From: Streptomyces wedmorensis
GTDB taxonomy: Bacteria > Actinomycetota > Actinomycetes > Streptomycetales > Streptomycetaceae
Assembly: GCF_000716445.1 (NCBI RefSeq)
Contig: NZ_JNWK01000042.1
Span: forward strand, 36,589-100,588
DNA length: 64,000 nt
Direction: 5' to 3'
This document shows positions 55,434-63,033 of this stretch, piece after piece. How positions within the stretch are numbered: position 1 is the stretch's first letter; every line of letters starts with the position of its first letter. The position numbers and the translations under genes are program-made. The notes beneath the pieces were generated by a model. The model saw only the letters and a list, made by a program, of their open reading frames with translations, was not told where the DNA came from and made no database searches.

Positions 55434-56722
55434 GACGCGCCCTCGTCCTCGTCGCCTTCCTCGCCCTGCTCCTGACCGGCTGCGGTGCGGGCGCCGACGG
55501 CCCCGACGACGGGGTCGTGCGGCTCCGCTTCCAGTCGCTCGCCTGGCAGAAGGAATCCGTCGACGTCAACAGGCAGCTCGTGAAGGAGTGGAACGCCGCC
55601 CACCCCGGCATCCGGGTCGAGTACGTCCAGGGCAGCTGGGACTCCGTCCACGACCAGCTCCTCACCTCCTTCGAGGGCGGCGAGGCGCCCGACATCATCC
55701 ACGACGCCTCCGACGACCTCGCCGACTTCGCGTACGGCGGCTACCTCGCCGACCTGCGCCCGCTGCTCTCCGAGCGGCTGCTCGCCGACATCCCCGCCCG
55801 CAGCTGGGAGACCACCACCTTCGGCGAAGGCGTCCACGGCGTGCCCTTCCTCCAGGAACCGCGCGTGATCATCGCCAACCGGAGGATCCTGGAGTCCTCC
55901 GGCGTCCGCGTCCCCACCCCGGAACACCCCTGGACCTGGACCGAGTTCCGCGGCATCGCCCAGGACCTCACCCGGACCATGGGCCCCGGCCGCCACGCGG
56001 TCGCCTGGCCGCTCAAGGAGCCCGTCTCCGTCAGCCTCAACCTCGGGCTCTCGGCGGGCGGCCGGCTCTTCCACCGCGGCGAGGACGGCCGGGTCACCGT
56101 CGACCTCACCGAGGCCGACACCGTCGTCCCCGGCACGATCCGCGATCTGGTGGTCACCGATCGCACCGCCCCGCGCACGACGCTCGGCAGCGGCGGCTCC
56201 GACACCCTGCCCGGCTTCTTCGCCGGCAAGTACGCCATGGTCCCGCTGGGCTTCGCCTACCGGCAGCAGATCGCGCAACAGGCCCCCGAAGGCTTCGAAT
56301 GGACGGTGCTGCCCGCCCCCGCCGGCGCCGCCGGACTCGCCCAGGGCGTCTCCCCGCAGACCCTGTCGATCGCAGAGGCCAGCCCGCACAAGAAGGAGGC
56401 GGCGGCGTTCCTCGACTTCTTCCTGCGCCCGGAGAACATGGTGCGGCTCGCCCTCGGCGACTGGATGCTGCCCACCGGCACGACCGCGCTCGCCGACCCC
56501 TCCCTGCACACCGCGCGCCACGGCTGGGCCACCGGGGCCGCGGTCGCGCGGCAGCTGCGGCCCGCGCCCGCGCAGTCGGTGCGCGGCTATCCGGAATGGA
56601 AGGACAAGGTGGCCACCCCGGCCTTCCAGGAGTACTACAGCGGCGCCATCGACGCCGGCGAACTACGCCGACGGCTGGTCACGGACGGCAACCGGGTCCT
56701 CGCCCGCTATCAACGCAAATGA
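55430..56722 (+). CDS. Sugar ABC transporter solute-binding lipoprotein
   Basis: This 430-residue protein starts with a lipoprotein signal peptide (lipobox LTGC) and has the family-1 extracellular solute-binding fold (WQKESVDVNRQLVKEWNAAH, then LLTSFEGGEAPDI). It should capture an oligo- or monosaccharide outside the membrane. It is the last gene of the operon. Terminal region PEWKDKVATPAFQEYYSG is typical. Confidence 0.88.
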   Translation: MRRALVLVAFLALLLTGCGAGADGPDDGVVRLRFQSLAWQKESVDVNRQLVKEWNAAHPGIRVEYVQGSWDSVHDQLLTSFEGGEAPDIIHDASDDLADFAYGGYLADLRPLLSERLLADIPARSWETTTFGEGVHGVPFLQEPRVIIANRRILESSGVRVPTPEHPWTWTEFRGIAQDLTRTMGPGRHAVAWPLKEPVSVSLNLGLSAGGRLFHRGEDGRVTVDLTEADTVVPGTIRDLVVTDRTAPRTTLGSGGSDTLPGFFAGKYAMVPLGFAYRQQIAQQAPEGFEWTVLPAPAGAAGLAQGVSPQTLSIAEASPHKKEAAAFLDFFLRPENMVRLALGDWMLPTGTTALADPSLHTARHGWATGAAVARQLRPAPAQSVRGYPEWKDKVATPAFQEYYSGAIDAGELRRRLVTDGNRVLARYQRK

Positions 56723-56850
56723 TGGATTCGCGATTACGAAACCTTGTTGAATAAGTCACAGATGAGTGAAGGGTCTTCTCCACGATCCCCTCCATCGGCC
56801 AGTGTTCGAACCGGCCACCGTGCCGCCCCCCACGAGGCGCGGTGGCCGCC

Positions 56851-56856
56851 TAGATT
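56851..56856 (+). promoter_or_regulatory. -10 (TAGATT) of a leaderless promoter for the DUF1697 gene
   Basis: TAGATT ends six bases before the ATG at 56863, so transcription should begin at or just before the A of the start codon. No ribosome site is present. Confidence 0.55.
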
Positions 56857-56862
56857 GAGTCC

Positions 56863-57417
56863 ATGACGAAGACGTACGCGGCCCTGCTGCGCGGCATCAA
56901 CGTGAGCGGGCACCGGAAGGTGCCCATGGCGGAGCTGCGCGAGCTCCTCGAAGGCCTCGGGCACGACGGCGTCCGCACCTACCTGCAGAGCGGGAACGCC
57001 GTCTTCAGCACCGCGTCGGGCGCCGGCGAGGACGAACTGAAGGACGTGCTGGAGGACGCGATCGAGGAGCGCTTCGGCTTCCGCGTCGACTGCCTGGTCC
57101 GCGGCGGCGACTACCTCGCCGCCGTCGCCGAGGCCTGCCCCTTCCCGGCCGCGGACCTCGAAGGCAAGCAGCTGCACGCCGTCTACTACTCCGGGCCCGC
57201 CGACCCCGAGCGCTTCGCCGCGATCGACCGCGAGGCCTACCTCCCCGAGGAATTCGCCCTCGGCGACCGGGTGCTCTATCTCTACGCGCCCGACGGCCTC
57301 GGCAGGTCCAGGCTGAGCGAGGCGGTCTCCCGCCCGTCCGTCGTCAAGGGTCTCGTCGCCACCGCCAGGAACTGGAACACGGTGCTCAAGCTCATCGAGA
57401 TGACACGGGAGGAGTGA
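56863..57417 (+). CDS. DUF1697 domain protein
   Basis: This 184-residue protein is a full-length DUF1697 protein ([29 protein letters not shown], and C-terminal [12 protein letters not shown]). The function is unknown. It is downstream of a leaderless promoter and precedes the Rv2466c-like gene, which has its own -10. Confidence 0.88.
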   Translation: MTKTYAALLRGINVSGHRKVPMAELRELLEGLGHDGVRTYLQSGNAVFSTASGAGEDELKDVLEDAIEERFGFRVDCLVRGGDYLAAVAEACPFPAADLEGKQLHAVYYSGPADPERFAAIDREAYLPEEFALGDRVLYLYAPDGLGRSRLSEAVSRPSVVKGLVATARNWNTVLKLIEMTREE

Positions 57418-57478
57418 GCCCGAAGTGGCCCACCGACACGGCCCGTGATTGGACCACGGAGGCAGGCCACCCCATGGC

Positions 57479-57484
57479 TAGATT
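57479..57484 (+). promoter_or_regulatory. -10 (TAGATT) of a leaderless promoter for the Rv2466c-like gene
   Basis: TAGATT ends seven bases before ATG 57492. It overlaps an upstream in-frame ATG (57474), which favours 57492 as the true start. Confidence 0.5.
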
Positions 57485-57491
57485 CACCTGT

Positions 57492-58130
57492 ATGACGAGC
57501 ACCGAGACCCAGCCGCGGAACCCCTCCCGCCCCACCGTCGACTTCTACTTCGACCCCGCCTGCCCCTTCGCCTGGATCACCTCCCGCTGGATCCTGGAGG
57601 TCGAGAACCACCGGGACATCGACCTCCGCTTCAAGGTCATGAGCCTGTACTTCCACAACGAGGGCAACACCCTGCCCGACTGGTACCGGGAGCTCGTCGA
57701 CGCCTCCATCGGCCCGGTCCGGGTGGCGGTCGCCGCCGCCGAGCAGCACGGCGAGGAGATCCTGCGCCCGCTCTACACCGCGTACGGGACCCGCATCCAC
57801 GAGAAGAAGCAGAAGGACTTCGACGCCGTCATCGCCGAGTCGCTCACCGAACTCGGCCTCCCGCCGGAACTCGCCGCCGCCGCCCACGACCCCGCCTACG
57901 ACGAGCTCGTCCGCCGCAGCCACGACGCCGGCAAGGAGCCCGAGTCCGAGGCGTACGTCGGCACCCCGACGATCCACGTCGACGGCACCGTCTGGTTCGG
58001 CCCCGTCCTGCGGGCCATCCCGCGCGGCGAGCGCGCCGCCGCACTCTTCGACAGCTTCCGGGTCCTCGCCGGCGACCCCGACCTGTTCGAGCTCAAGCGC
58101 ACCCGCACGGGCGGGCTCGACTTCGGCTGA
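57492..58130 (+). CDS. Mycothiol-dependent nitroreductase Rv2466c-like DsbA-family protein
   Basis: This 212-residue thioredoxin-fold protein resembles Rv2466c, a mycothiol-dependent reductase. The active-site motif is FDPACPFAW with C24; the second Cys of the CPWC pair of Rv2466c is Ala27 here, so it would be a monothiol member. Downstream motifs [10 protein letters not shown] (the cis-Pro loop) and [10 protein letters not shown] are typical. It is in the cytosol. The substrate is a disulfide or an activated nitro compound by analogy. Confidence 0.85.
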   Translation: MTSTETQPRNPSRPTVDFYFDPACPFAWITSRWILEVENHRDIDLRFKVMSLYFHNEGNTLPDWYRELVDASIGPVRVAVAAAEQHGEEILRPLYTAYGTRIHEKKQKDFDAVIAESLTELGLPPELAAAAHDPAYDELVRRSHDAGKEPESEAYVGTPTIHVDGTVWFGPVLRAIPRGERAAALFDSFRVLAGDPDLFELKRTRTGGLDFG

Positions 58131-58156
58131 GGGGGGTCCCCGGCGTGCCCGCCGTG

Positions 58157-58188
58157 GGGCCGCCTCCCGCCGCGGCGGGAGGCGGCCC
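58157..58188. terminator. Bidirectional hairpin terminator
   Basis: A perfect 14-bp stem (arms 58157-58170 and 58175-58188, loop CGCG) lies between the Rv2466c-like gene and the converging carboxypeptidase gene. It is the longest perfect hairpin in the window. Confidence 0.8.
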
Positions 58189-58197
58189 GTCCGGCTC

Positions 58198-59085
58198 CTA
58201 GCGCGCGAAGCCGTAGTCGAGCAGCTTCTTGACGTCGGCCGCCCGGTTCGCCTCGGACGGCGCGCCGAGCACCGCACCGATGACCGTCTTGTTGCCGCGG
58301 GTGGCCGCGAAGACGAGGCAGTACTTGGCCTGCGGGCCCGAACCGGTCTTCACACCGATCGCGCCGCTGTACGTGCTCAGGAGCTTGTTCGTGTTGGTCC
58401 ACGACATGTAGCGGTAACCGCCGGACCTGGTGGTCACCTTCTGCGACGTGGACTTCGTCTTGACGACGGTGCGGAACGTGGCGTCCTTCATCGCACTGCT
58501 CGCGAGCTTGGTGAGGTCCCGCGGAGTGGAGTAGTTGCTGCCATTGCTTATTCCGTCGAACGAGTCGAAGTGGGTGTTCCGCATCCCGAGCTTCCGGGCC
58601 TCGTCGTTCATCTTGCCGATGAACGACTTGATCCGGGCGGCCCGCGTGGTGCCGGTGCCGAACTTGTCGGCCAGGGCGTAGGCGGCGTCACAGCCCGACG
58701 GCAGCATCAGACCGTAGAGGAGCTGCCGCACGGTCACCTTGTCGCCGACGATGAGACGGGCCGACGAGGCGTTCTTGGCGACGATGTAGTCGCTGTACGC
58801 CTTGTCGATCGTGACCTTCGCGTCGAGGTTGAGGCCGCGCTGGGCCAGCACCACCTTCGCGGTCATGATCTTCGTGGTGGAGCCGGTCGACCGGCGGGTG
58901 TCCGCGGCCTTCCCGAACAGCGTGGCGCCCGTCCCGTTGTTCATGACGAACCCGCCCGGGGCGGTGATCGACGGGACGGCCGGCGCGGCGTGTGCCTGGC
59001 CGGCGAAGAGACCTCCGGCCAGTACGGCCGAGGCCGTGAGCGAGACGGTCACGGCACTGCGCACGCGGAGTGTCGAAGTGATCAA
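58198..59085 (-). CDS. D-alanyl-D-alanine carboxypeptidase (DacA-type serine hydrolase)
   Basis: This 295-residue secreted enzyme trims peptidoglycan stem peptides. It has a signal peptide ending in QAHA, then SxxK motif STTK (S69, K72), PSGCDAA in place of the usual SGN, and KTGSG. The TTG at 59085 has GAGGA with nine-base spacing and gives the signal peptide directly; a GTG at 59142 would add residues containing a hairpin, so it is less likely. Cys in place of Asn in SxN is unusual. No C-terminal membrane anchor was seen. Confidence 0.85.
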   Translation of the reverse strand: MITSTLRVRSAVTVSLTASAVLAGGLFAGQAHAAPAVPSITAPGGFVMNNGTGATLFGKAADTRRSTGSTTKIMTAKVVLAQRGLNLDAKVTIDKAYSDYIVAKNASSARLIVGDKVTVRQLLYGLMLPSGCDAAYALADKFGTGTTRAARIKSFIGKMNDEARKLGMRNTHFDSFDGISNGSNYSTPRDLTKLASSAMKDATFRTVVKTKSTSQKVTTRSGGYRYMSWTNTNKLLSTYSGAIGVKTGSGPQAKYCLVFAATRGNKTVIGAVLGAPSEANRAADVKKLLDYGFAR

Positions 59086-59117
59086 AGTCTTCTGTCCTCG
59101 GTAGGAATCGATGTCCT

Positions 59118-59137
59118 CCGGACCCGTGCGGGTCCGG
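59118..59137. promoter_or_regulatory. Perfect hairpin upstream of the carboxypeptidase
   Basis: CCGGACCC (59118-59125) and GGGTCCGG (59130-59137) with a GTGC loop lie about 30 bp upstream of the TTG. It could be a terminator of the sulfur operon's leftward transcript or an operator. Confidence 0.45.
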
Positions 59138-59221
59138 TGCACAGAAGACGCGCGAAAGGCCCCGAAGGATGCGCACCCAAAGGCGTGAACTTGCTCTCGT
59201 GCCGAGAAAGTTCGCGAGGGG

Positions 59222-59965
59222 TCAGGCGGTACGGGCGACCGGCCGGCGTACCGCGTGCGCCCCGTCGTACCGGTCCAGGAGCAGACGCGCCAGCTCGGGG
59301 GACGGGCCGAGGACGTCGGCCAGGACGTCCGCCTCCGCGGCGCCGGCCGCGATGCGGTCCGGGAGACGGCCGGGCGCGATGACGTACGGGGCCACGGCCA
59401 CCCGCCGCACGCCGGGCTCCGAGCGCAGGGCCCGGACGGCCTCCTCCGTACGGGGAAGGGATGCGGAGGCGAACGCGGGCCGCACGGAGCACCAACCGGT
59501 GCGCCGCAGCTCCCGCGCCGTTTCTGCGATCACCGCGATCGCCTCCGGGTCCGTGGAGCCCGCCGAGGCCAGGACGACCCCGGTCGCGCTCTTGTCGGCG
59601 GGCGTCAGCCCGGCCTCGTACAGCCGCCGCTCCACCGCCGCGATCAGCAGCGGCGAGGGGCCGAGGACCTCCGCCTGCCGGATGCTCAGGGCGGGCGGCG
59701 CCTGCCGCAGTACGGCGGGGATGTCGGCCTTCGCGTGGAACGCGCGGGTCAGCAGCAGCGGCAGCGCCACCACCTCCCGCACCCCGTCGGCCACGAGCCG
59801 TTCCAGCACTCCCGGCACCGAGGGCAGGTTGAACTCCAGGAACGCCGTCTCCACGCGCAGCCCCGGCCGCAGCGCACCGGCCCGGCGCACCAGCGCCTGG
59901 ACGGTCGCCGCGTGCCGCGGGTCGCGGCTGCCGTGGGCGACGACGAGGAGGACGGGGCGGTTCAC
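59222..59965 (-). CDS. Sirohydrochlorin chelatase (CbiX/SirB-like)
   Basis: This 247-residue protein has two related CbiX-type halves: VAHGSRDPRH (His of the metal site), AKADIP, and a second repeat with ASAGSTDPEA. The family inserts iron or cobalt in sirohydrochlorin; beside sulfate-reduction genes, siroheme for sulfite reductase is the likely product. A GTG start at 59965, 8 bp after the permease stop, the last gene of the leftward operon. Confidence 0.87.
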   Translation of the reverse strand: MNRPVLLVVAHGSRDPRHAATVQALVRRAGALRPGLRVETAFLEFNLPSVPGVLERLVADGVREVVALPLLLTRAFHAKADIPAVLRQAPPALSIRQAEVLGPSPLLIAAVERRLYEAGLTPADKSATGVVLASAGSTDPEAIAVIAETARELRRTGWCSVRPAFASASLPRTEEAVRALRSEPGVRRVAVAPYVIAPGRLPDRIAAGAAEADVLADVLGPSPELARLLLDRYDGAHAVRRPVARTA

Positions 59966-59973
59966 GGTCGGTC

Positions 59974-60867
59974 TCAGCTCTTCGTCAGCAGGCCGCGGCG
60001 ACGGAGCACCGTGCGCTCCAGCGGGCTGAAGATCAGCAGGTCGATGGCGATGCCGACGATCAGGATCAGGATGATCGCCAGGAAGATCCCGGCCATGTCG
60101 ATGTTGTTGCGGCCGTTCTCCAGGAGCTGGCCGAGGCCGAGGCCGAGGTCGGGGGAGGACGCGATGATCTCCGCGGCCATCAGCGAACGCCACGAGAACG
60201 CCCACCCCTGCTTGAGACCGGCCAGGTAGCCGGGGAGCGCGGCCGGCATCACGATGTACCAGGCGCCCTTGAGGCCCGTCGCGCCGAGCGTCTGGCCCGC
60301 CCGCAGGAACAGCGGCGGGACCTGGTCGACGCCGGCGACGAGGCCGTTGGCGATCGACGGGACGGCGCCGAGCAGGATCACCGCGTACATCATGCTGTCG
60401 TTGAGGCCGAGCCACAGGACGGCGGGCGCCACCCAGGCGACCGACGGCAGCGACTGCAGACCCGCGAGGATCGGTCCGATCGCCGCGCGCACGAACTTCA
60501 CGCGGGAGACCAGCAGGCCCAGCGGGGTGCCGATGGCGAGCGCCAGGAGGAACCCGAACAGGGCCCGGGAGACGCTGGTCCACAGGACTTCGAGGAGGGT
60601 GCCCTCCAGCCACATCGTGGTCAGGCTGTCCCACACGGCGGACGGCGCAGGCAGCTTGAACTCGTCGGTGACCTTCAGGGTCACGAGGAGCTGCCACACC
60701 ACGAGGACCAGAGCGACGGCGACGAGCGGCGGCAGGACCTTCTTGACCAGGACCTCACGGACCGGCGTCCGCCGGATCTGCACGCTGTCGAGCGCGTCAA
60801 GCCCCGCCTCGAGGCCGGCGAGATCGTCGGCCTTCGGGGACTTCGGGGCGGTTTCAGTGCTGGCCAT
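59974..60867 (-). CDS. ABC transporter permease, sulfonate/sulfate type
   Basis: This 297-residue permease of the SsuC/TauC family has about six membrane segments and a BPD_transp_1 loop with the EAA-like region near the middle. Its ATG at 60867 overlaps the ATPase gene end by 14 bp; GGGGAG nine bases upstream supports it. The substrate is a sulfur compound by operon context. Confidence 0.85.
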   Translation of the reverse strand: MASTETAPKSPKADDLAGLEAGLDALDSVQIRRTPVREVLVKKVLPPLVAVALVLVVWQLLVTLKVTDEFKLPAPSAVWDSLTTMWLEGTLLEVLWTSVSRALFGFLLALAIGTPLGLLVSRVKFVRAAIGPILAGLQSLPSVAWVAPAVLWLGLNDSMMYAVILLGAVPSIANGLVAGVDQVPPLFLRAGQTLGATGLKGAWYIVMPAALPGYLAGLKQGWAFSWRSLMAAEIIASSPDLGLGLGQLLENGRNNIDMAGIFLAIILILIVGIAIDLLIFSPLERTVLRRRGLLTKS

Positions 60868-61648
60868 GGCGGCGGATCTCCCCACGCAGGTGCTCGGTGA
60901 TCTCGAGGGACAGCTCCGCGACGTCGGAGTCCTCGATGCGACGCGGCTGAGGAATGTCGATGGTCCACTCGTGCGCGATCCGGCCGGGCCGCGAGGAGAG
61001 GAGGACGACGCGCTCGGCCAGCCGCACGGCCTCGCGCACGTTGTGGGTGACGAAGAGCACCGACAGCTTCGTCTCCCGCCAGATCCGGGTCAGCTCGTCG
61101 TGCAGCACGTCCCGGGTGATGGCGTCGAGCGCGGCGAACGGCTCGTCCATCAGGAGCAGGTCGCTGTCCTGGGCGAGCGCGCGGGCCAGCGCGACCCGCT
61201 GGCGCATGCCGCCGGACAGCTCGTGGACCCGCTTGTCGTACGAGCCGCCGAGCCGCACCAGGTCGAGCAGCCGCTCGGTCTCGGTACGGCGGTCGGCCTT
61301 GGGCACCCCGCGCAGCCGCAGGGCCAGTTCGATGTTCTTGCCCGCGGTGAGCCACGGGAAGAGGGCGTGCTCCTGGAACATCAGGGCCGGCCGGCCGCCG
61401 GGGGTCTCGATGGACCCCGCGGACGGCCGGTCGAGCCCGGCGACCAGGTTGAGCAGCGTGGACTTGCCGCAGCCCGAGGCGCCCAGGAGGGTGACGAACT
61501 CGCCCGGGGCGACATCGAGCGAGATGTCGTCGAGGACGAGCTGCCCGCCGGCGGGTCCGCCGAAGGACTTGGAGACATGCTCGATGCGGGCGGCATGGGT
61601 CACCTCCGCACGGTCCTCGGCCTTGGCGAGCGTCGCGGTCGTGGCCAT
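60854..61648 (-). CDS. ABC transporter ATP-binding protein, SsuB/TauB type
   Basis: This 264-residue ATPase has Walker A LLGASGCGKST, signature LSGGMRQRVALARAL and Walker B LLLMDEPFAALD, typical of sulfonate/nitrate importers. AGGAGGTGA is eight bases before the ATG at 61648; the GTG at 61657 lies inside that ribosome site, so it is not the start. It couples with the permease by overlap. Confidence 0.9.
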   Translation of the reverse strand: MATTATLAKAEDRAEVTHAARIEHVSKSFGGPAGGQLVLDDISLDVAPGEFVTLLGASGCGKSTLLNLVAGLDRPSAGSIETPGGRPALMFQEHALFPWLTAGKNIELALRLRGVPKADRRTETERLLDLVRLGGSYDKRVHELSGGMRQRVALARALAQDSDLLLMDEPFAALDAITRDVLHDELTRIWRETKLSVLFVTHNVREAVRLAERVVLLSSRPGRIAHEWTIDIPQPRRIEDSDVAELSLEITEHLRGEIRRHGQH

Positions 61649-61717
61649 GGTCGTCACCTCCTGGTAATGCTGAACTCGGGCTGCTGCACGGGTGTCCGAA
61701 GCCGACTGCTCGGGGTA

Positions 61718-62827
61718 CTACTTCGCGCCGAGACCGGCGTCGGAGACCTCGGGCTGCCCCGCGGCCTTCAGGACCTTGTTGAGCGGCTTCAGGTCGTAGA
61801 TGCCGGACAGCTCGGGCTGCTTCAGCAGGCCGGCCTTCACCGCGTGGTCGGCCTGGGCCTGGAGCGTGGCCGCCAGCGGGTCGTTGATGAACTGGATGGA
61901 CGGCCACGCGGCGTCGATCACCTTGGCGCCCAGCGCCTTGCCCGAGAGGTCCTTCAGCTTGGCGTTGGCCGAGGCCTTCGCCTTGTCCGGGTTGGCGTTG
62001 ATCCACTCGTTGGTCTTCACCGTGCCGCGCAGGAACGCCTCGACGACGTCCGGGTGCGCCGCCAGGAACTTCTGCGACACGATGATGTTCGTGATGACGA
62101 ACTTCTTGTCCGGCCACAGGTCGGACTCGTCGAGCAGGACCTTCGCGCCGTCACTGACCAGCTTCGACGCGGTCGGCTCGGGGACCCAGGCACCGTCGAT
62201 CGCGCCGGAGGCGTAGGCGTTCGGGGTGACCTTGTTGTCCGTGCGGACCACGGAGACGTCGCCCTTGCCGCTCTGGGCGTCGACCTTCCAGCCCTTCTCG
62301 GAGATCCAGTTGAGGAAGGCCACGTCCTGCGTGTTGCCGAGCTGCGGGGTGGCGATCTTCTTGCCCTTGAGGTCGTCCAGGGTCTTGATCTTCGCCGGGT
62401 TCACCACGAGCTTCACGCCACCGGAGGCGGAGCCGCCGACGATGCGGAGGTTGGTGCCCTTGGTCTTGACGTAGCCGTTGATGGACGGCGAGGGGCCGAT
62501 GAAGCCGATGTCGATCGAGCCGGCGTTCAGCGCCTCGATCTCGGACGGGCCCGCGTTGAAGGTGGTGGGCACCAGCTTCGTGCCGCCCAGCTCCTTCTGG
62601 AGGATGCCCTCCTGGTCACCGACGAGCGCGGTGGCGTGCGTGAGATTGGGGAAGTACCCGAGCCGTACGGTGTCGGCGGAGAGCTTGTCGCCCTCGGCGG
62701 CCACCTTCTTCTCGTCGTTCTTGGCCTCGGAGCCGTAGCCGCAGGAGGCGAGTGCGCCGATCAGCAGCGGCAGGACGGCGGCGGCGGCCAGGCCGCGGCG
62801 CAGGGTGGTACGGGTGGTGGCAGGCAC
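61718..62827 (-). CDS. ABC transporter substrate-binding lipoprotein, sulfonate/nitrate type
   Basis: This 369-residue lipoprotein (lipobox LASC) has an SsuA/NrtA-type fold: VRLGYFPNLTHATALVGDQE, then PSEIEALNAGSIDIGFIGPS, and FLRGTVKTNEWINANPDKAK. It should bind a sulfonate, sulfate ester or similar ligand. The GTG at 62827 has GAGGGGA nine bases upstream. A leader ORF ends 26 bp before it. Confidence 0.87.
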   Translation of the reverse strand: MPATTRTTLRRGLAAAAVLPLLIGALASCGYGSEAKNDEKKVAAEGDKLSADTVRLGYFPNLTHATALVGDQEGILQKELGGTKLVPTTFNAGPSEIEALNAGSIDIGFIGPSPSINGYVKTKGTNLRIVGGSASGGVKLVVNPAKIKTLDDLKGKKIATPQLGNTQDVAFLNWISEKGWKVDAQSGKGDVSVVRTDNKVTPNAYASGAIDGAWVPEPTASKLVSDGAKVLLDESDLWPDKKFVITNIIVSQKFLAAHPDVVEAFLRGTVKTNEWINANPDKAKASANAKLKDLSGKALGAKVIDAAWPSIQFINDPLAATLQAQADHAVKAGLLKQPELSGIYDLKPLNKVLKAAGQPEVSDAGLGAK

Positions 62828-62853
62828 GGGTGGTGTCCCCTCGATTCAACTTC

Positions 62854-62943
62854 TCAGCGAAGTCTGCGTTTATGTCGTTCGGGGTGGAGCGGGTGGAGCC
62901 GTGTCGCACCGCTCGCGCGGCGCATCGAGGTCAGCACGCACAT
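62854..62943 (-). CDS. Putative leader peptide ORF upstream of the transporter genes
   Basis: A 29-codon ORF starting MCVLTSMRR, with a Cys codon at position 2 and several Arg/His, has a strong ribosome site (GGGGAGGTG, seven bases before the ATG). It ends 26 bp upstream of the substrate-binding protein start. This fits a cysteine-sensing leader peptide in front of a sulfur operon, as described for short ORFs upstream of cysteine genes in mycobacteria. It overlaps the smORF at 62931. Confidence 0.55.
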   Translation of the reverse strand: MCVLTSMRRASGATRLHPLHPERHKRRLR

Positions 62944-63032
62944 CGCGCGACACCTCCCCGGCCCGCGCCGAGGGCGCCGGAGCCCACCCGGCCGCCCTCC
63001 TTCGCGAAGGTGGCGTAGAAGTCCTGGTTCAT
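62931..63032 (-). CDS. Small ORF after cysN, ending Cys-Ala-Cys
   Basis: A 33-codon ORF begins 1 bp after the cysN stop (ATG at 63032) and reads MNQDFYATFAKEGG at its start and GVARCAC at its end. The last three codons are TGT GCG TGC just before TGA. Its stop is 13 bp into the leader ORF at 62943. GGGTGGGA is upstream with ten-base spacing. A Cys-rich end is consistent with a cysteine-responsive uORF; it may also be a chance ORF. Confidence 0.45.
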   Translation of the reverse strand: MNQDFYATFAKEGGRVGSGALGAGRGGVARCAC

Positions 63033-63033
63033 G

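Noticed and set aside
59086-59142. GTG at 59142 as start of the carboxypeptidase
   Set aside because: It would put a perfect hairpin within the coding start and a long charged stretch before the signal peptide; TTG 59085 has a good ribosome site.
61649-61657. GTG at 61657 as start of the ATPase gene
   Set aside because: This GTG lies within the AGGAGGTGA ribosome site; the ATG at 61648 is spaced properly.
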